A stretch of DNA of 64,000 bases, taken from the NCBI GenBank assembly GCA_029449235.1, contig JANATG010000006.1:1612001-1676000 (forward strand), given 5' to 3'. The notes below the pieces were generated by a model. The model made no database searches. It worked only from the letters and a program-made list of their open reading frames with translations, and was not told the DNA's origin. The DNA is from Linnemannia schmuckeri. Lineage: Eukaryota; Mortierellomycota; Mortierellomycetes; Mortierellales; Mortierellaceae. Positions 11,101 through 21,323 of this stretch are shown here, one piece after another (within the stretch, counting starts at the first letter, position 1; every line of letters begins with the position of its first letter). A program made the translations under genes and the position numbers.

Positions 11101-14064
11101 TAGGAAACATGTGGTTGAACAAGAAAATGAAAATGGCATCAACAATATGGAACGGATGAATGCGCACAAGAGTCAAGAAATCAAATACTTACTAAGAAGT
11201 AAAAGTAGCATCTCTGAGTCAATAGATCTGTCTGCGTCTTTGAGACGCGTCCCCAATACTGGCACAACTCTGTTCACGTAAAACATGTCAAACGAAAGAA
11301 AGTTAGCGACAAGTGTAAAGTATTTACAAGATGTCAAATGTCGTATGAGAAAACATTACCATTGAGGATCCAAGAACTGGCAAACATCAAGAGGGCGAGC
11401 AACAAAGGAGCAAGAATACTTTGTCTCAAGTAAACAGCAGGGCCCACCAGGATCTCAGCCTCTTCTTCAATGACCCTTTCCCACCCCTTGGAGACCGCCA
11501 TCGACGCAATTGCTGAGATAACCAGCCCATATCCAGATACCAAAAGGGACCCGACCGAGATAATCATTACTCGCCTCAGCAACTTTGCAAGACGTGATGT
11601 CGCCTGACCAAAGACGCGCCATTCGATATCGCGTGGAGGAATTCCCAGCGTGCGAGACTTTACGGGGATCTTGTCTTGCCCGATCGTCCCAGAGGCGATG
11701 GCCTTGGCTCCCGCGCGGGTTCTCATCAGGACAAACGCGGCAGGAAGAGTGTCGACTTGGTTTGATCGAGGAGCTTTCTCGCTCTCGGAAGCAGTGGTCA
11801 CATCGTCCAAGATAAAAATACTCTCGTGACCATTGACAGATCCAGATTGACTGGACGTGCTCCTTGCATCAAGGTGAAAACTCTTTCCAGTCCGACTCTG
11901 AGGGCGGTGGGCATGAGGTTGTCGGTTCCCTTGACGATCGTCTGCCATGGCCTTGGCTTGCTGCTCATACTCTTGCTCAATCACCTTGTTCAGACGACAG
12001 AGCTCTCCTCGGTAGTATCGAATAGAATCTTGTCGCTTACTGAGCAAAGGAATACCGACATAGTGGCGAGGTCGTCTAGGTTTCTGATACCACTTCAAAA
12101 CAGCCAGCCCACCCGAATTGGAGACATTCGACAGCGTGGTACCCTGCTGCTGGAGAGTCTGCGATGACTGTCTCTCACTGGCAGTAGGCACGCTGCTGAT
12201 GGCAGCAGGGCTGGAGAGATCGGTGAGCGACAGCTTGGGCACATCACCGAGCTGATATAACTTAAGATGCCCCACATAATCCTTCTCATCCAGATCCTTG
12301 CCACCGTTAACACCCACACTCGAACCTTCCAGTTCGAAACAAGACTTGACCTTATCAACACACCGACCGAGCCAGGACCGAGACCGCATGTTCAAGGTCG
12401 TAAAGGAGACCATAGCCGAGGCTCGAGCAATGGCATTCATGTACCTTGACTCTGTCTCCTCCAACTTATCCAGAACCACTTGTCGTTGCTTGACCGCCTT
12501 TTCGAGACGCGAGACGTCCCTGACGAGATAGACATGTTCGACCCCTCCACCGGGAGCAGTAACAAAGAACTGTTTAAGGGATTCGACGGTCCGTAAATCC
12601 TCAGGGAGGTTCTGCAAGAGGACGACTCTGGAGGAGTAACGGGAGGCGGACCGGAAGAGGAATTCTTGTCGAAGTTTCAGAAACACCATGAGCTCGGACC
12701 ACGACCAGGCAAGGATCAGACCTAAGTAAAGGAGAGAGAAGGGGGGGGGGGGGGGGGGTTACAGGGGGTTCATGGTGTGAGTTAAAGACAACGACAGAAA
12801 GAGATAAAAAGGGGCATGGCTGGTAGGATAATGGATGGTGTGCGTGGGAAGATTGGACAATAATAATAACACTAATGATAACACCAGTGCATCCCATTGT
12901 GATCATTTGAAAATTACCAGAGAAGAGAGCGACAGCCAGAACGGCAGCACCGAGGCGCCCATCGTCGATCACATTTCCGATTTGCAAAATTTCGACGCGT
13001 CTCATTGGATGCAATCCAGAGCCCAAGAGATCGTCATTGCCCTGAAGGTCTTCGCCTGTCTGGTGAATCACATATAGTGGCACAAGCACAGAGATCGCCA
13101 CAACGCCCAGAATAACAGACATGGCGAGCAGCATCTTTAGGAACCGGATAAGCAAGTAGTGGTCCAACCCAATCTTAGAGATAATCTCCTGCCGTGCCAG
13201 AGTTGACGCCTTGTCTGACGATGACGATGATGTTGAGGAGCCGTTGGGTGCATGTCGCGAAGTTGTTGGTTGCTGTAGGGGTTGCTGACTGGATGTTGAG
13301 GAGTTGACAGATATGGTTGACCGTGTCTGTTGCTGAGAGGGGTTGAGCGCAGTGGATGCCATTGCACCGGATTCCTCGTTGGTGGCTTCAACTTCCTCCT
13401 TTGTTTCCCTCATAGCGACTGTGGTGCTCGCAGACGTGCTGTTTGGTTGAATAATGCTGGCCGCGTTTGCCTTGCCAGCAGCCAAAATTCCTGTAAGATG
13501 ACTCCAAAATTTAGCCACTTTGTTGCTATCGAAAGGATTTGAGGAGTTGTTGCTGGATCCTTGCCCTTTTCCTTCACCCTCTCCTATCCTTGAATCCTTT
13601 TCAGTTATGGAATGCGACTTTGTGACTTGATCATTACTACTACTCCCTCTTCTTCCTCCCTCCGTCGCTGTAGTTGTTATTATCAATGGTGTAATCCCAC
13701 TCGCCTCTGCCTCTGCCTCTGCCTCCAGCCGCCTCTCGATAGTCTTCTCCAAAAAGAACAACCCCGGAATCCACCCCAGAAAACTATCTGACAAGGCCTC
13801 AGCCCGATGTTCCTCCCTCACATAGAACTGCCGGGATCCATAGATGGAGCTACGTCTCGTTCTTACCCAAGAGAACAAGGCTAGACCGATGATCGTGCCC
13901 AGGAAGGTGAACACAATGGTGCTGTAGAGGATAGAGGATGTTGTCTGTTGAAAGTAGAGGTGCGGGTGACTGTTGTTGATTCCTTGTGGGTTGGCAGATG
14001 GAGAAAGAGGGTTGACGAAGATGGGAGGTTGTTCCGCCGGTGAGGTCGGTGGTCTGAAGGACAT
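8166..14064 (-). CDS. CSC1/OSCA-type osmosensitive cation channel (DUF221 family), very long
   Basis: A membrane channel of the CSC1/OSCA/TMEM63 family, which gates cations on membrane tension. Minus-strand exons: 14064-12885, 12721-11360, 11269-11193, 11099-8166, giving 1850 residues in an unbroken frame. The N-terminus has the first membrane helix (about residues 45-67) and the FLGWIPGLFF block typical of the family. IGLDHYLLIRFLKMLL opens the second helix. The cytosolic PHM7-like domain starts with SRVVLLQNLPEDLR and ends near GIPPRDIEWRVFG. Further helices follow, and KTQTDLLTQRCYFYFL is encoded by the short third exon. The usual length is about 800-1000 residues. The excess comes from low-complexity Ser/Thr/Gln-rich inserts and a C-terminal hydrophilic tail of roughly 700 residues, encoded downstream of about base 10260. 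A run of 18 G lies in the first intron. Family call firm; the tail's role is unknown. Confidence 0.88.
12741..12758. repeat. poly-G run in channel-gene intron
   Basis: Eighteen consecutive G (plus strand) lie inside the intron at 12722-12884 of the CSC1-like gene. On the coding strand this is a C-run just upstream of the acceptor, so it serves as the pyrimidine tract. The run is G-quadruplex-prone. Confidence 0.75.
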
Positions 14065-15135
14065 GATAAAGTAGTATTATAGTAGTGAATAGGTAGATAA
14101 GATATGTGATGCGACAAATGAGTTGTCTAGATGGTGGATGAGAATGAGGTGTGGGGCGTGTTTTGAGTTGATAAGGGTGTGATATATAAGTGGGTTGAGC
14201 TGGGAAGAGAGGAACAACTAGTGTGGGATGCAATGGGGAGAGATATGTGAATGATTAGGTGGAGACACGCTTCAATGTGAACCGTGAGGGCAGGAAGTGA
14301 ATAGGGTGTGTATGTGCTTGAAAGGTGACCAAGAAATAAAAAAGATGTGCTAATCGATGCTATCCATTGTGTAACAGTGGATAAAGGTGTGGGCAATTGA
14401 AGGAGCGGGGAGATGAGTGGGGAGCCAGTGAGTGCTACAGGTGCGGAGGAATGTGAAGAGAGAGGAAGAAAAACGAGGAAGCAGAGGATGAGGAAGAGAA
14501 AGAGGAGTACACCCACGAGTAGCGATATGGCTGAATGGAGTGGAAAGAAGAAAGAAAGAAAGAAAAGGGAAGGGAAGAGGAGAACGAGAAACGAAGGAAA
14601 GAGAAAGAAAAGAAAAAATTGGAGGGCAAGCAAAAGTGATAATAAAGAAAAAGAGGGTGCTGGTTGAAAAGACCATGCCTTTAAGAGCCGAGAGAGGATA
14701 GGAGAATACAATGGACATATGCACAGGCTAAGGCAGCTCTTTGGCTTGTACTCCCGTTTTAACACGCACATTGAGCGTATCATCGGTCACCGTCCATCAT
14801 CCATCGCTCTTTCTCTCTCTCCATCTCTCTTTCCCACTCACGTCGTCTTAGTTTCTTCACTACCTCTCTTTCCTTCCCTCTCTATTACAGACACTCACAT
14901 ACAGCCTCTTTCGACGGGAAGACGACAAAGAAGGCACATTAGGCGTAGATATGTATGTCCTCGACATAATACGCATCAATCAACCAATCGCTGCTAATCG
15001 ACAGCCTCACTCACTCCCTCTCACTCGGAACCCATAGTGTGTCTGTCAAGAAGGAAATATATGGCCCATTAGCATTTTCCTAGTACCCAGTACTGACAAA
15101 GTTTCTCATCATCCGCCCTTTTTATTTCCTTACGG

Positions 15136-15167
<32 letters not shown>

Positions 15168-16164
15168 TGTACCATCTCGTCTTTCTGCTCTTACTACTCA
15201 CTCGCCCCCGTTCTGGAACTCTTTTCTTCTTCTTGGTCTGCCCTTACACATGCATCGACCCCTTAGGCGCACCCATTGCTCAACCCCCTTTGGCTCTTTC
15301 GACACCGTCTCCGTACTCATGCCTCCCTCCCCCTTATATATATATTTTTCTTTTTAGCTTTTTTCCTTTTCACGAAATAAAAATGAGGGGGCATGGGAGG
15401 AACGTTAGCACAATCAGACTACTAAGTGAGGAGTATGCGCTTCTTGTATGTTTTTTTGTTTTTGCTATCCCACAAGTTGGATTAAAGACAAGCAGACGGC
15501 TCTTTTTTTTTTTTTTTTTTTTTTTTTCAAAATCCAACTTTGTGTAAAAACTATTCTGACGCCACTCGGCACCGGCCATCTTTCCTCTCTCTCTCCCCTT
15601 CTCTTCTCTCTTTCGCTCGTCTTCTCGCAAAATGCTAATGCCTCCGTGACTTCCTCCACGTGATGCGCTCAAGTAAACGAAAGGCCCTTGCTCGTTGCCG
15701 AAGGTGAATATTTCACTCACTCCCGAATGCACATTACTCATTCTTCAAGGAAACAGGAAAGCGAGGTCTATAGGATCGGGGGTGCGTGTAATATTAAAAA
15801 AGAGTCGATTCTTTTCTTTCTTTTCTGCGTAACCTAACATAATCGCGCATAGTGTCGCGTGAATAAAGGCCTTCCCATAATTGGCGCGGCTTACGAATTC
15901 CTTTGGGCTGATTGGTTCGCTGGGTTGGTTCGTTGGCAGATCCCGAGAAAGATTCAAACGTGTTCTCCACCTGGCATGTTTAAACGGGTGGAGGCGTGTT
16001 ATAGATAAAGTTGATAATTTGTTGCTTTGCCTCCTGAGGGTTTGATGAGATGCTATAGAAGAAATGGAAGAAAAAAAGGAGATCGTGCATAAGTATGACG
16101 ATACGACAGCCATCTCCTGCTGCAGTCATTCAAAGCCTTCTTAGAAATCATAGGGGATTAGTGC
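14065..16164. other. intergenic region with low-complexity tracts
   Basis: This region lies between the start of the channel gene and the stop of the oxysterol-binding protein gene, both on the minus strand. It contains a purine-rich stretch (about 14455-14660), a CT microsatellite (about 15140-15168) and a run of about 26 T (15502-15527). The long minus-strand open frame at 14127-14783 is the complement of the purine tract, is almost all Ser/Phe/Leu/Pro and is not called as a gene. No other gene is seen. Confidence 0.6.
15139..15168. repeat. CT dinucleotide microsatellite
   Basis: About 15 CT/TC units in the intergenic region upstream of the channel gene. Confidence 0.85.
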
Positions 16165-18741
16165 TTACTCCTTGAGCTTGATGTCAAAGTTACCCTTGCC
16201 GTCAGACTCAAAGTACCGGGGAACATGGGGCAATCCGCGTTCTTCACGCTCCTTAGTACTTGCACGCTGGGCATCCTCGACTTTGCTCTTTTCTTCAGTC
16301 GCAAGGTCCTGGTTGTTCACCCTCAAGGCTGCTGTCAGTTTGCTCCACAGTCGACGCGACTCGTTAGGTTCTTGCTGATCCTCTGGTGCAATTATCTTTG
16401 GGTTGATCTTGGCCGTCTTCGCGTCAAAGAGTACCTCCTTTTTGGTGCCCTACGGATGTAAAGTGAACCGTTATGTAAACAATATCAGCTTCTTGCCCTC
16501 AGTTTGATGTCAGTGCACTCACAAAGGCATTTTAAGAACGGCATGTGCTTGTAATTACCTTCTTGAGGATGATTTCGTCCGACCACTTTCCGGAAATTTC
16601 ATACAGGGTTTCGTTTGTCGACTCGCGCTTGATCTTTCCTGCCAGCCCGTTATACGATCCTGAGAAGAAGCCCTATAAATAAGAAAGCGTATATAGGAGT
16701 CAGAAAGTGGCCATTGACACTGTGTTGTTTTCATCGACAGAGACACGAGTGCATGCGACAGGCTGTGTACCTTAACTTTGAAATCCAAATTGCAGACGAG
16801 ATCCAGCTTCGCGCACTTGACGGTTGCAACGTCTCCCAGCTCCATTAGCATCGTCCCGAAAAGGATCCCTCGCGCATAGACGTTGGGCATGGTAATGATG
16901 TAGTCCTCACCGGGTCGGTTCGTAAACGAGACTTTGATCTCTCCTTGCATCAATGTCGCAGCACTGTTGCCCAGGAATTTTGACTTTGGCAAGAGGTCGC
17001 CCAAGACGCTAATGTTGTTTTCCGGGCTTGCATAGTAGTACACTGAGATGGGAGGATGATGTGAAACCTGTTCTGCGATATAAAATGCCTCTGAGCCGTC
17101 ATCAAACTTCCATTGCGCACGGAATTGCTCACCCAGAATTGGGTTGTAAGGCTTCTTCACACCCTGTTTGTTGCAAAATTGGCATACGAAAAGTGGTCAA
17201 TTGAGTACCCCAAATCAACAATACATAAGCTCATATTTGGCCCCTGATGCAGCTTGACCTTCATACCTTTGGCTTGATATGCCACCCAGACAGAAAGTAC
17301 CGAGTCACTGCCACAAATCTCTCAACAGGATCCTGGATTTGGTTCGCCCTAAAATGATATAACGAAGGAGGTCAACAGTCAGAAATTGTAACTGTCAGAT
17401 TCGAAAAGGCCCGTGATAATGAAAGTTGAGGAATGAAAATGCCTAATGATTTGACGTGAATATCTTCACCCAAGGTACACCTCACAATAACGTCAAATCA
17501 TCATCACCGGCAGTAGCAGTAGTGATGAGAATTTGCGTTGGGGATATCCGCTGCCCGAGACACCGACGCCTTGTGTTTCTTCTTGCCTATAATCCAAGAA
17601 TGCCGATTTCCACGCCACTCCAACCGTGCTTCCCGCACATGTCTTTTTTCTTTCTGTTTTCGAAGCCGAGAGGACACCATGCAGATGGAACAGTGTCCAA
17701 GCACCACCAAGGTTACATCCACACAGACTCAAGCTCAGATAGGCACACAGACTGACACAAAAACAACAAACAACACGAAAAGAAAAAAAGAGGCAAGCAT
17801 TGATCAACGTGACAACACAGGGCGGGTGGATTCATGACTATCACCCTTTCCCTCTCCCCTGTGCTCGCTCCCCTTTTGATTCTATTTCCTGGTGAAGAAA
17901 GCACTCTCTACTTTAGACGAATGGAATCCATCTGAGCACACACACGCTGCTGTATCTTTCACTGCACATGCCTATACAAATACACATTCTCATTATGCTC
18001 ATAGTCCGAACACAACACCAAACCCAACTATTGTGTGGAAAAAGTTTCTTTCTGCTCCAATGACAATAGCCACAACCGTTTCTTCTTTCTTGCGCCTCCA
18101 ATACACCAAAAGCCGAATCCTAACGGGTAACAACGAGTCGTCTTTTTCACGCGTGTGCGTGCGTGCTACAGCGGAACAAAACAGGAGGAAATACAAGGTC
18201 CTTCTCCACAAAACAAGAACTCTCTTGAACTATCCTGACCGAGCAATTTTTTTCCGTGCCACCTGTTGATATGTTGTTATCCCTGTCTCTCTGCCTGCCT
18301 GTCCTGTCTTGCGCCTGTCCTGTCTGGCAGTCTGATTTGTCCTTGACATCTTGGATGGTTATTCTAAAACAATGTGGTATCGATCGTGTGTGTCGCTTTA
18401 CAAAAAAACCACCACCATCAACAAACGCCTCTCCTCCTCCCTTCCCTCCGTTCGTTTTATATCTCCTTGCTTTGCCTCCTTGAACTTCACGGTGTAAGTA
18501 CAGTAAAAGACAACGTCTTTTTTTTGTTACTTGCTTACTTGACGATCAACTCTGGGTGGGACATAAAGTCAGTGATTCGCTCGAGCATGCTGCGGGGTTC
18601 GAGGACAAAGGTTGGGAGGGTGACGCGGTGGAGGTCGGTGCTCTTGCCAAGCTGGGCAATGATTCCCATGAGAATGCTCTTGCCACCTTCGTCCAGAACT
18701 TCGGTGTCTTCGCCGTCGACAGGAACATTAGGGTCGGCCAT
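16165..18741 (-). CDS. oxysterol-binding protein, KES1/OSH4 type
   Basis: A short, stand-alone ORD lipid-transfer protein that would exchange sterol and phosphatidylinositol-4-phosphate between membranes. Minus-strand exons: 18741-18539, 17348-17267, 17163-16771, 16672-16559, 16449-16165, giving 358 residues. Exon 1 gives RSMLERITDFMSHPELIVK. Exons 2 and 3 join through GWHIKPK to GVKKPYNPILGEQF, a family landmark. The EQVSHHPP signature lies at about 17069-17046, and the C-terminal part ends DIKLKE. The 358-residue length matches the KES1 subgroup, which lacks PH and ankyrin domains. The start was chosen because the first ATG of exon 1 opens directly into conserved sequence. The first intron (17349-18538) is about 1.19 kb, far longer than any other intron in the window. 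Confidence 0.92.
17349..18538 (-). other. long first intron of the oxysterol-binding protein gene
   Basis: The donor GTAAGC follows ELIVK and the acceptor TTTTAG precedes the exon starting GGCGAACC. The join restores the family sequence across exons 1 and 2. The intron is about 1190 bases, against roughly 50-165 for the other introns. I see no convincing gene on either strand inside it; the open frames at 17456-17904 and 17892-18483 are low-complexity. Confidence 0.75.
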
Positions 18742-19266
18742 GTTGTGGATGTTGTGTGTGTGTATGCTTTGAATGAGAAGGAAGGGGGGGGAGTGGTTTG
18801 TTGAGAGACGAGAAAGGAGTAAGTGTGAGCTAAAAGAGAGAGGAGTAAGTGAGTAAAGTGGAAAGAAGAGAGAAGAAGGGAGGGGAAAGGAGGAGAAAGT
18901 AAGAGGAAAAAAAAAAAGATAGAAAGAAAAAAAAGAAGGTTGCTTATGTTTGTGCGTGTGTGTTTGTGTGTGTGCCCAAGGCATGACATGCATTGTTGCA
19001 TACCGTCAGTCATACCTTACACGCCCTGAATGCCCCTTTTCTTGATCACACACTTACATTTCGTTAGTACACAAGCATACATACTGAATTTCTTAGTATC
19101 CAGAGAACAACAGATCTGGGACTTCTGGTCCGGGTGCAGTTCACCATAGTACATTCACATTCACAAGAGCAATGTGCTGCACACGCAAACAAATACAAAA
19201 AAAAAGGATGCGTTTGAGAAATTATTCATGCACATTATGGGCATCTTATTATCGATGTGCAATGTG
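18742..19266. other. intergenic, GT- and purine-rich
   Basis: The upstream region of the oxysterol-binding protein gene, with purine-rich (about 18780-18940) and TG-rich (about 18945-18975) low-complexity stretches. No gene is seen. Confidence 0.55.
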
Positions 19267-20268
19267 CTAATATGACAGTTTGCTCAGTCCACGAAGATCT
19301 TCCTCAAGATACCCTTCAATGTCCGCAAGACCTGCCGCAAGGGCTGCACTGGAGGTAACAGACGGCAGCGACGATGACACCACTCCCGTATCTGAGTCTG
19401 CCACCATCTCTTCCAAGATCTGCCCTGCTGTCCGTCGCGCCATTGTTGTCGGAGGTCGATACGCTTCCATATTGAAGGAGTCAACAGAGTCGACAGAAGA
19501 CGACGGCTGCTCCTCGTCACCACCACCTCCTCTTCTGCCACCACCAACACCTTCACGAACAGCGGACTCAATCCTTAGGGAACCATCTAGTCGCGCCCGT
19601 GTTGTCGGCGATGGTGATGCCGTTGTAAGTGCCGCTGCTGTCCTTTTGCTTTTCCTGTTATCGTGAGTCCACTCAGTTTCTTTTGGTTGCGACATAGGGC
19701 GAGGAGAAGAGCGGCGATGATGATCGTCCTGTGGCCTCCTATTCTGATCGGGGCTGAAATGCTGTGATGGTTTTGTGTCATCAAGTAGAGGAGCAGCAGA
19801 TAACGAAAGGCCTGAGGAAGATATCTGACTCCTGACCAACTGTCGACTGGTAGATGCCTGAGATGTTGTGCGACTTGTAGTGACCCTCCTTGAGCCCTTT
19901 GCTTTCATGTCAGTCTTGCTGGGAGCCATTTGCCGGTTAGGCTTGGTTGGTCTTGTTGGTGGATCCTCAGCTGGGTCGTCTGGCCACGGTGACAAAAGTA
20001 ACCGGCCTTGAATGATGGTCGATATCATTGTGATGAAGCCGCCATGTTCAGGACGACGGGGCTTCCTGCTGTATGTGATGGAGACACGGGTTGATGTTGG
20101 TGGTGGTGGTGGCGGGTTATCAACTCGTTCTCTCTCTCGTTGCTTTGACGGCTTTGTGACCCTTTGTGGTTTCGGGAATGCCGACGTTGTACGGTGAGAG
20201 TTGTCCTGTCTTGGTTCTTGTCCTCTGGTTGGTCGGTAAGAGACACTTGAGCGGGATTCCATGAACAT
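19267..20268 (-). CDS. hypothetical disordered protein
   Basis: A 333-residue single-exon open frame with an ATG at 20268. The composition is rich in Ser, Thr, Arg, Pro and Gln, with a run of six prolines, a Gly/Arg patch and a Glu/Asp-rich C-terminal segment. There is no signal peptide, membrane helix or known domain. The C-terminal 70 residues (RTAGQILEEMVADSDTG through DIEGYLEEDLRGL) look the most structured and could form amphipathic helices. The frame is long for random sequence, but compositional bias could keep it open by chance, so the gene is likely rather than certain. No function can be assigned. Confidence 0.55.
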   Translation of the reverse strand: MFMESRSSVSYRPTRGQEPRQDNSHRTTSAFPKPQRVTKPSKQRERERVDNPPPPPPTSTRVSITYSRKPRRPEHGGFITMISTIIQGRLLLSPWPDDPAEDPPTRPTKPNRQMAPSKTDMKAKGSRRVTTSRTTSQASTSRQLVRSQISSSGLSLSAAPLLDDTKPSQHFSPDQNRRPQDDHHRRSSPRPMSQPKETEWTHDNRKSKRTAAALTTASPSPTTRARLDGSLRIESAVREGVGGGRRGGGGDEEQPSSSVDSVDSFNMEAYRPPTTMARRTAGQILEEMVADSDTGVVSSSLPSVTSSAALAAGLADIEGYLEEDLRGLSKLSY

Positions 20269-21323
20269 GTTCTGGAGTTGATGATCTTATATTTGGTAGT
20301 GATGGGAACAAAAGTTGTGATTTGAGAAAAAGGAAGGAAGATAAGAGAACAAGATCAAGGTGACGAATGAGGAGTTAGAAAAGGGTGTGAGAAAAAGTCT
20401 ACAAGGGTGGGACAAAGTCCGGTTGATCGCTCTTTGCTTGAGCTGGGAGTCTTTTGCCACCAATTGTCATTTAGAGAAAATGCTCTCTAATTGAATGTAC
20501 GATGGGCAAGAAAATGAGCATGCACCACGACATTTTTTTTTATCGGGAACAGGAGGGCACAGAGTCGTTTTTCGCTCCTTCTCTCTTCAGTCCTCCATCA
20601 GAGTGCCAAACATCAACCAATACGGGACGACACTGGACCGAAACAAGGAACGAAATCGCCACCTGGCCGCATCAATATGAAGTTGCACTGTTGGGGAGTC
20701 CAGTGAAAGGCCCCAGTCAGTTTCAAAACGAAAAAAAGGCCATTTTGAGCTGTAACGTCTTAGGCGCTACCTGCGCACGTTGAATTGTCTTCATTGCAAC
20801 TTCCACAGCAGCACAGAGATCCACTTTGGCCAACGTTGCTGAAAGTAGATATTAGAGCCATCGGATGGCCCTTAGCCTGAAAGTCAGATGATAGTGTCAT
20901 GGGAGCCGCATTCTGCCTCGAATCTTTGTCAAGAACAGGACGCGACAAAATGGTTGTAAATAATCGATTGGCGAAAAAGCGTTAGTGGTATCAAGGGCTG
21001 TCCGCAGTTTAGCTACGCTTACTGTATCTCATCAAGGATTTCAAAGGTATGTTAGTCTATGTTGTTTTTGCCCTGTTCGATAGTAACCTGAGATGGATTA
21101 GAAAGAAGAAGCGTTTACTAATACATCCTTGATGCGTTGAATATAGGGGTACTTAAGTCAATGATATCAAATGAACGACATCTATTCTCGAGCACGATCG
21201 TCTCAGCGATCGAGGGCGCGTTTACCCAGGATCGACACATTTTTAAAGAATGTATGCTCTGTCCCTTCGTCTGTCAATTGACGAAACTGGGATAAAAAAA
21301 ACTATAGGTTCAATCAATAGAGG
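20269..21323. other. intergenic region downstream of the Fanzor relic
   Basis: No convincing gene. Just past the relic's stop are two short potential hairpins: CGATCG repeated at about 21197-21214 around a six-base spacer, and TTCGTC paired with GACGAA at about 21267-21287. In intact Fanzor loci the guide RNA commonly maps to the 3' side of the gene, which is the only reason to note them. Confidence 0.4.

Noticed and set aside
14127..14783. 218-codon minus-strand frame
   Set aside because: It is the complement of a purine-rich low-complexity tract and translates to Ser/Phe/Leu/Pro repeats.
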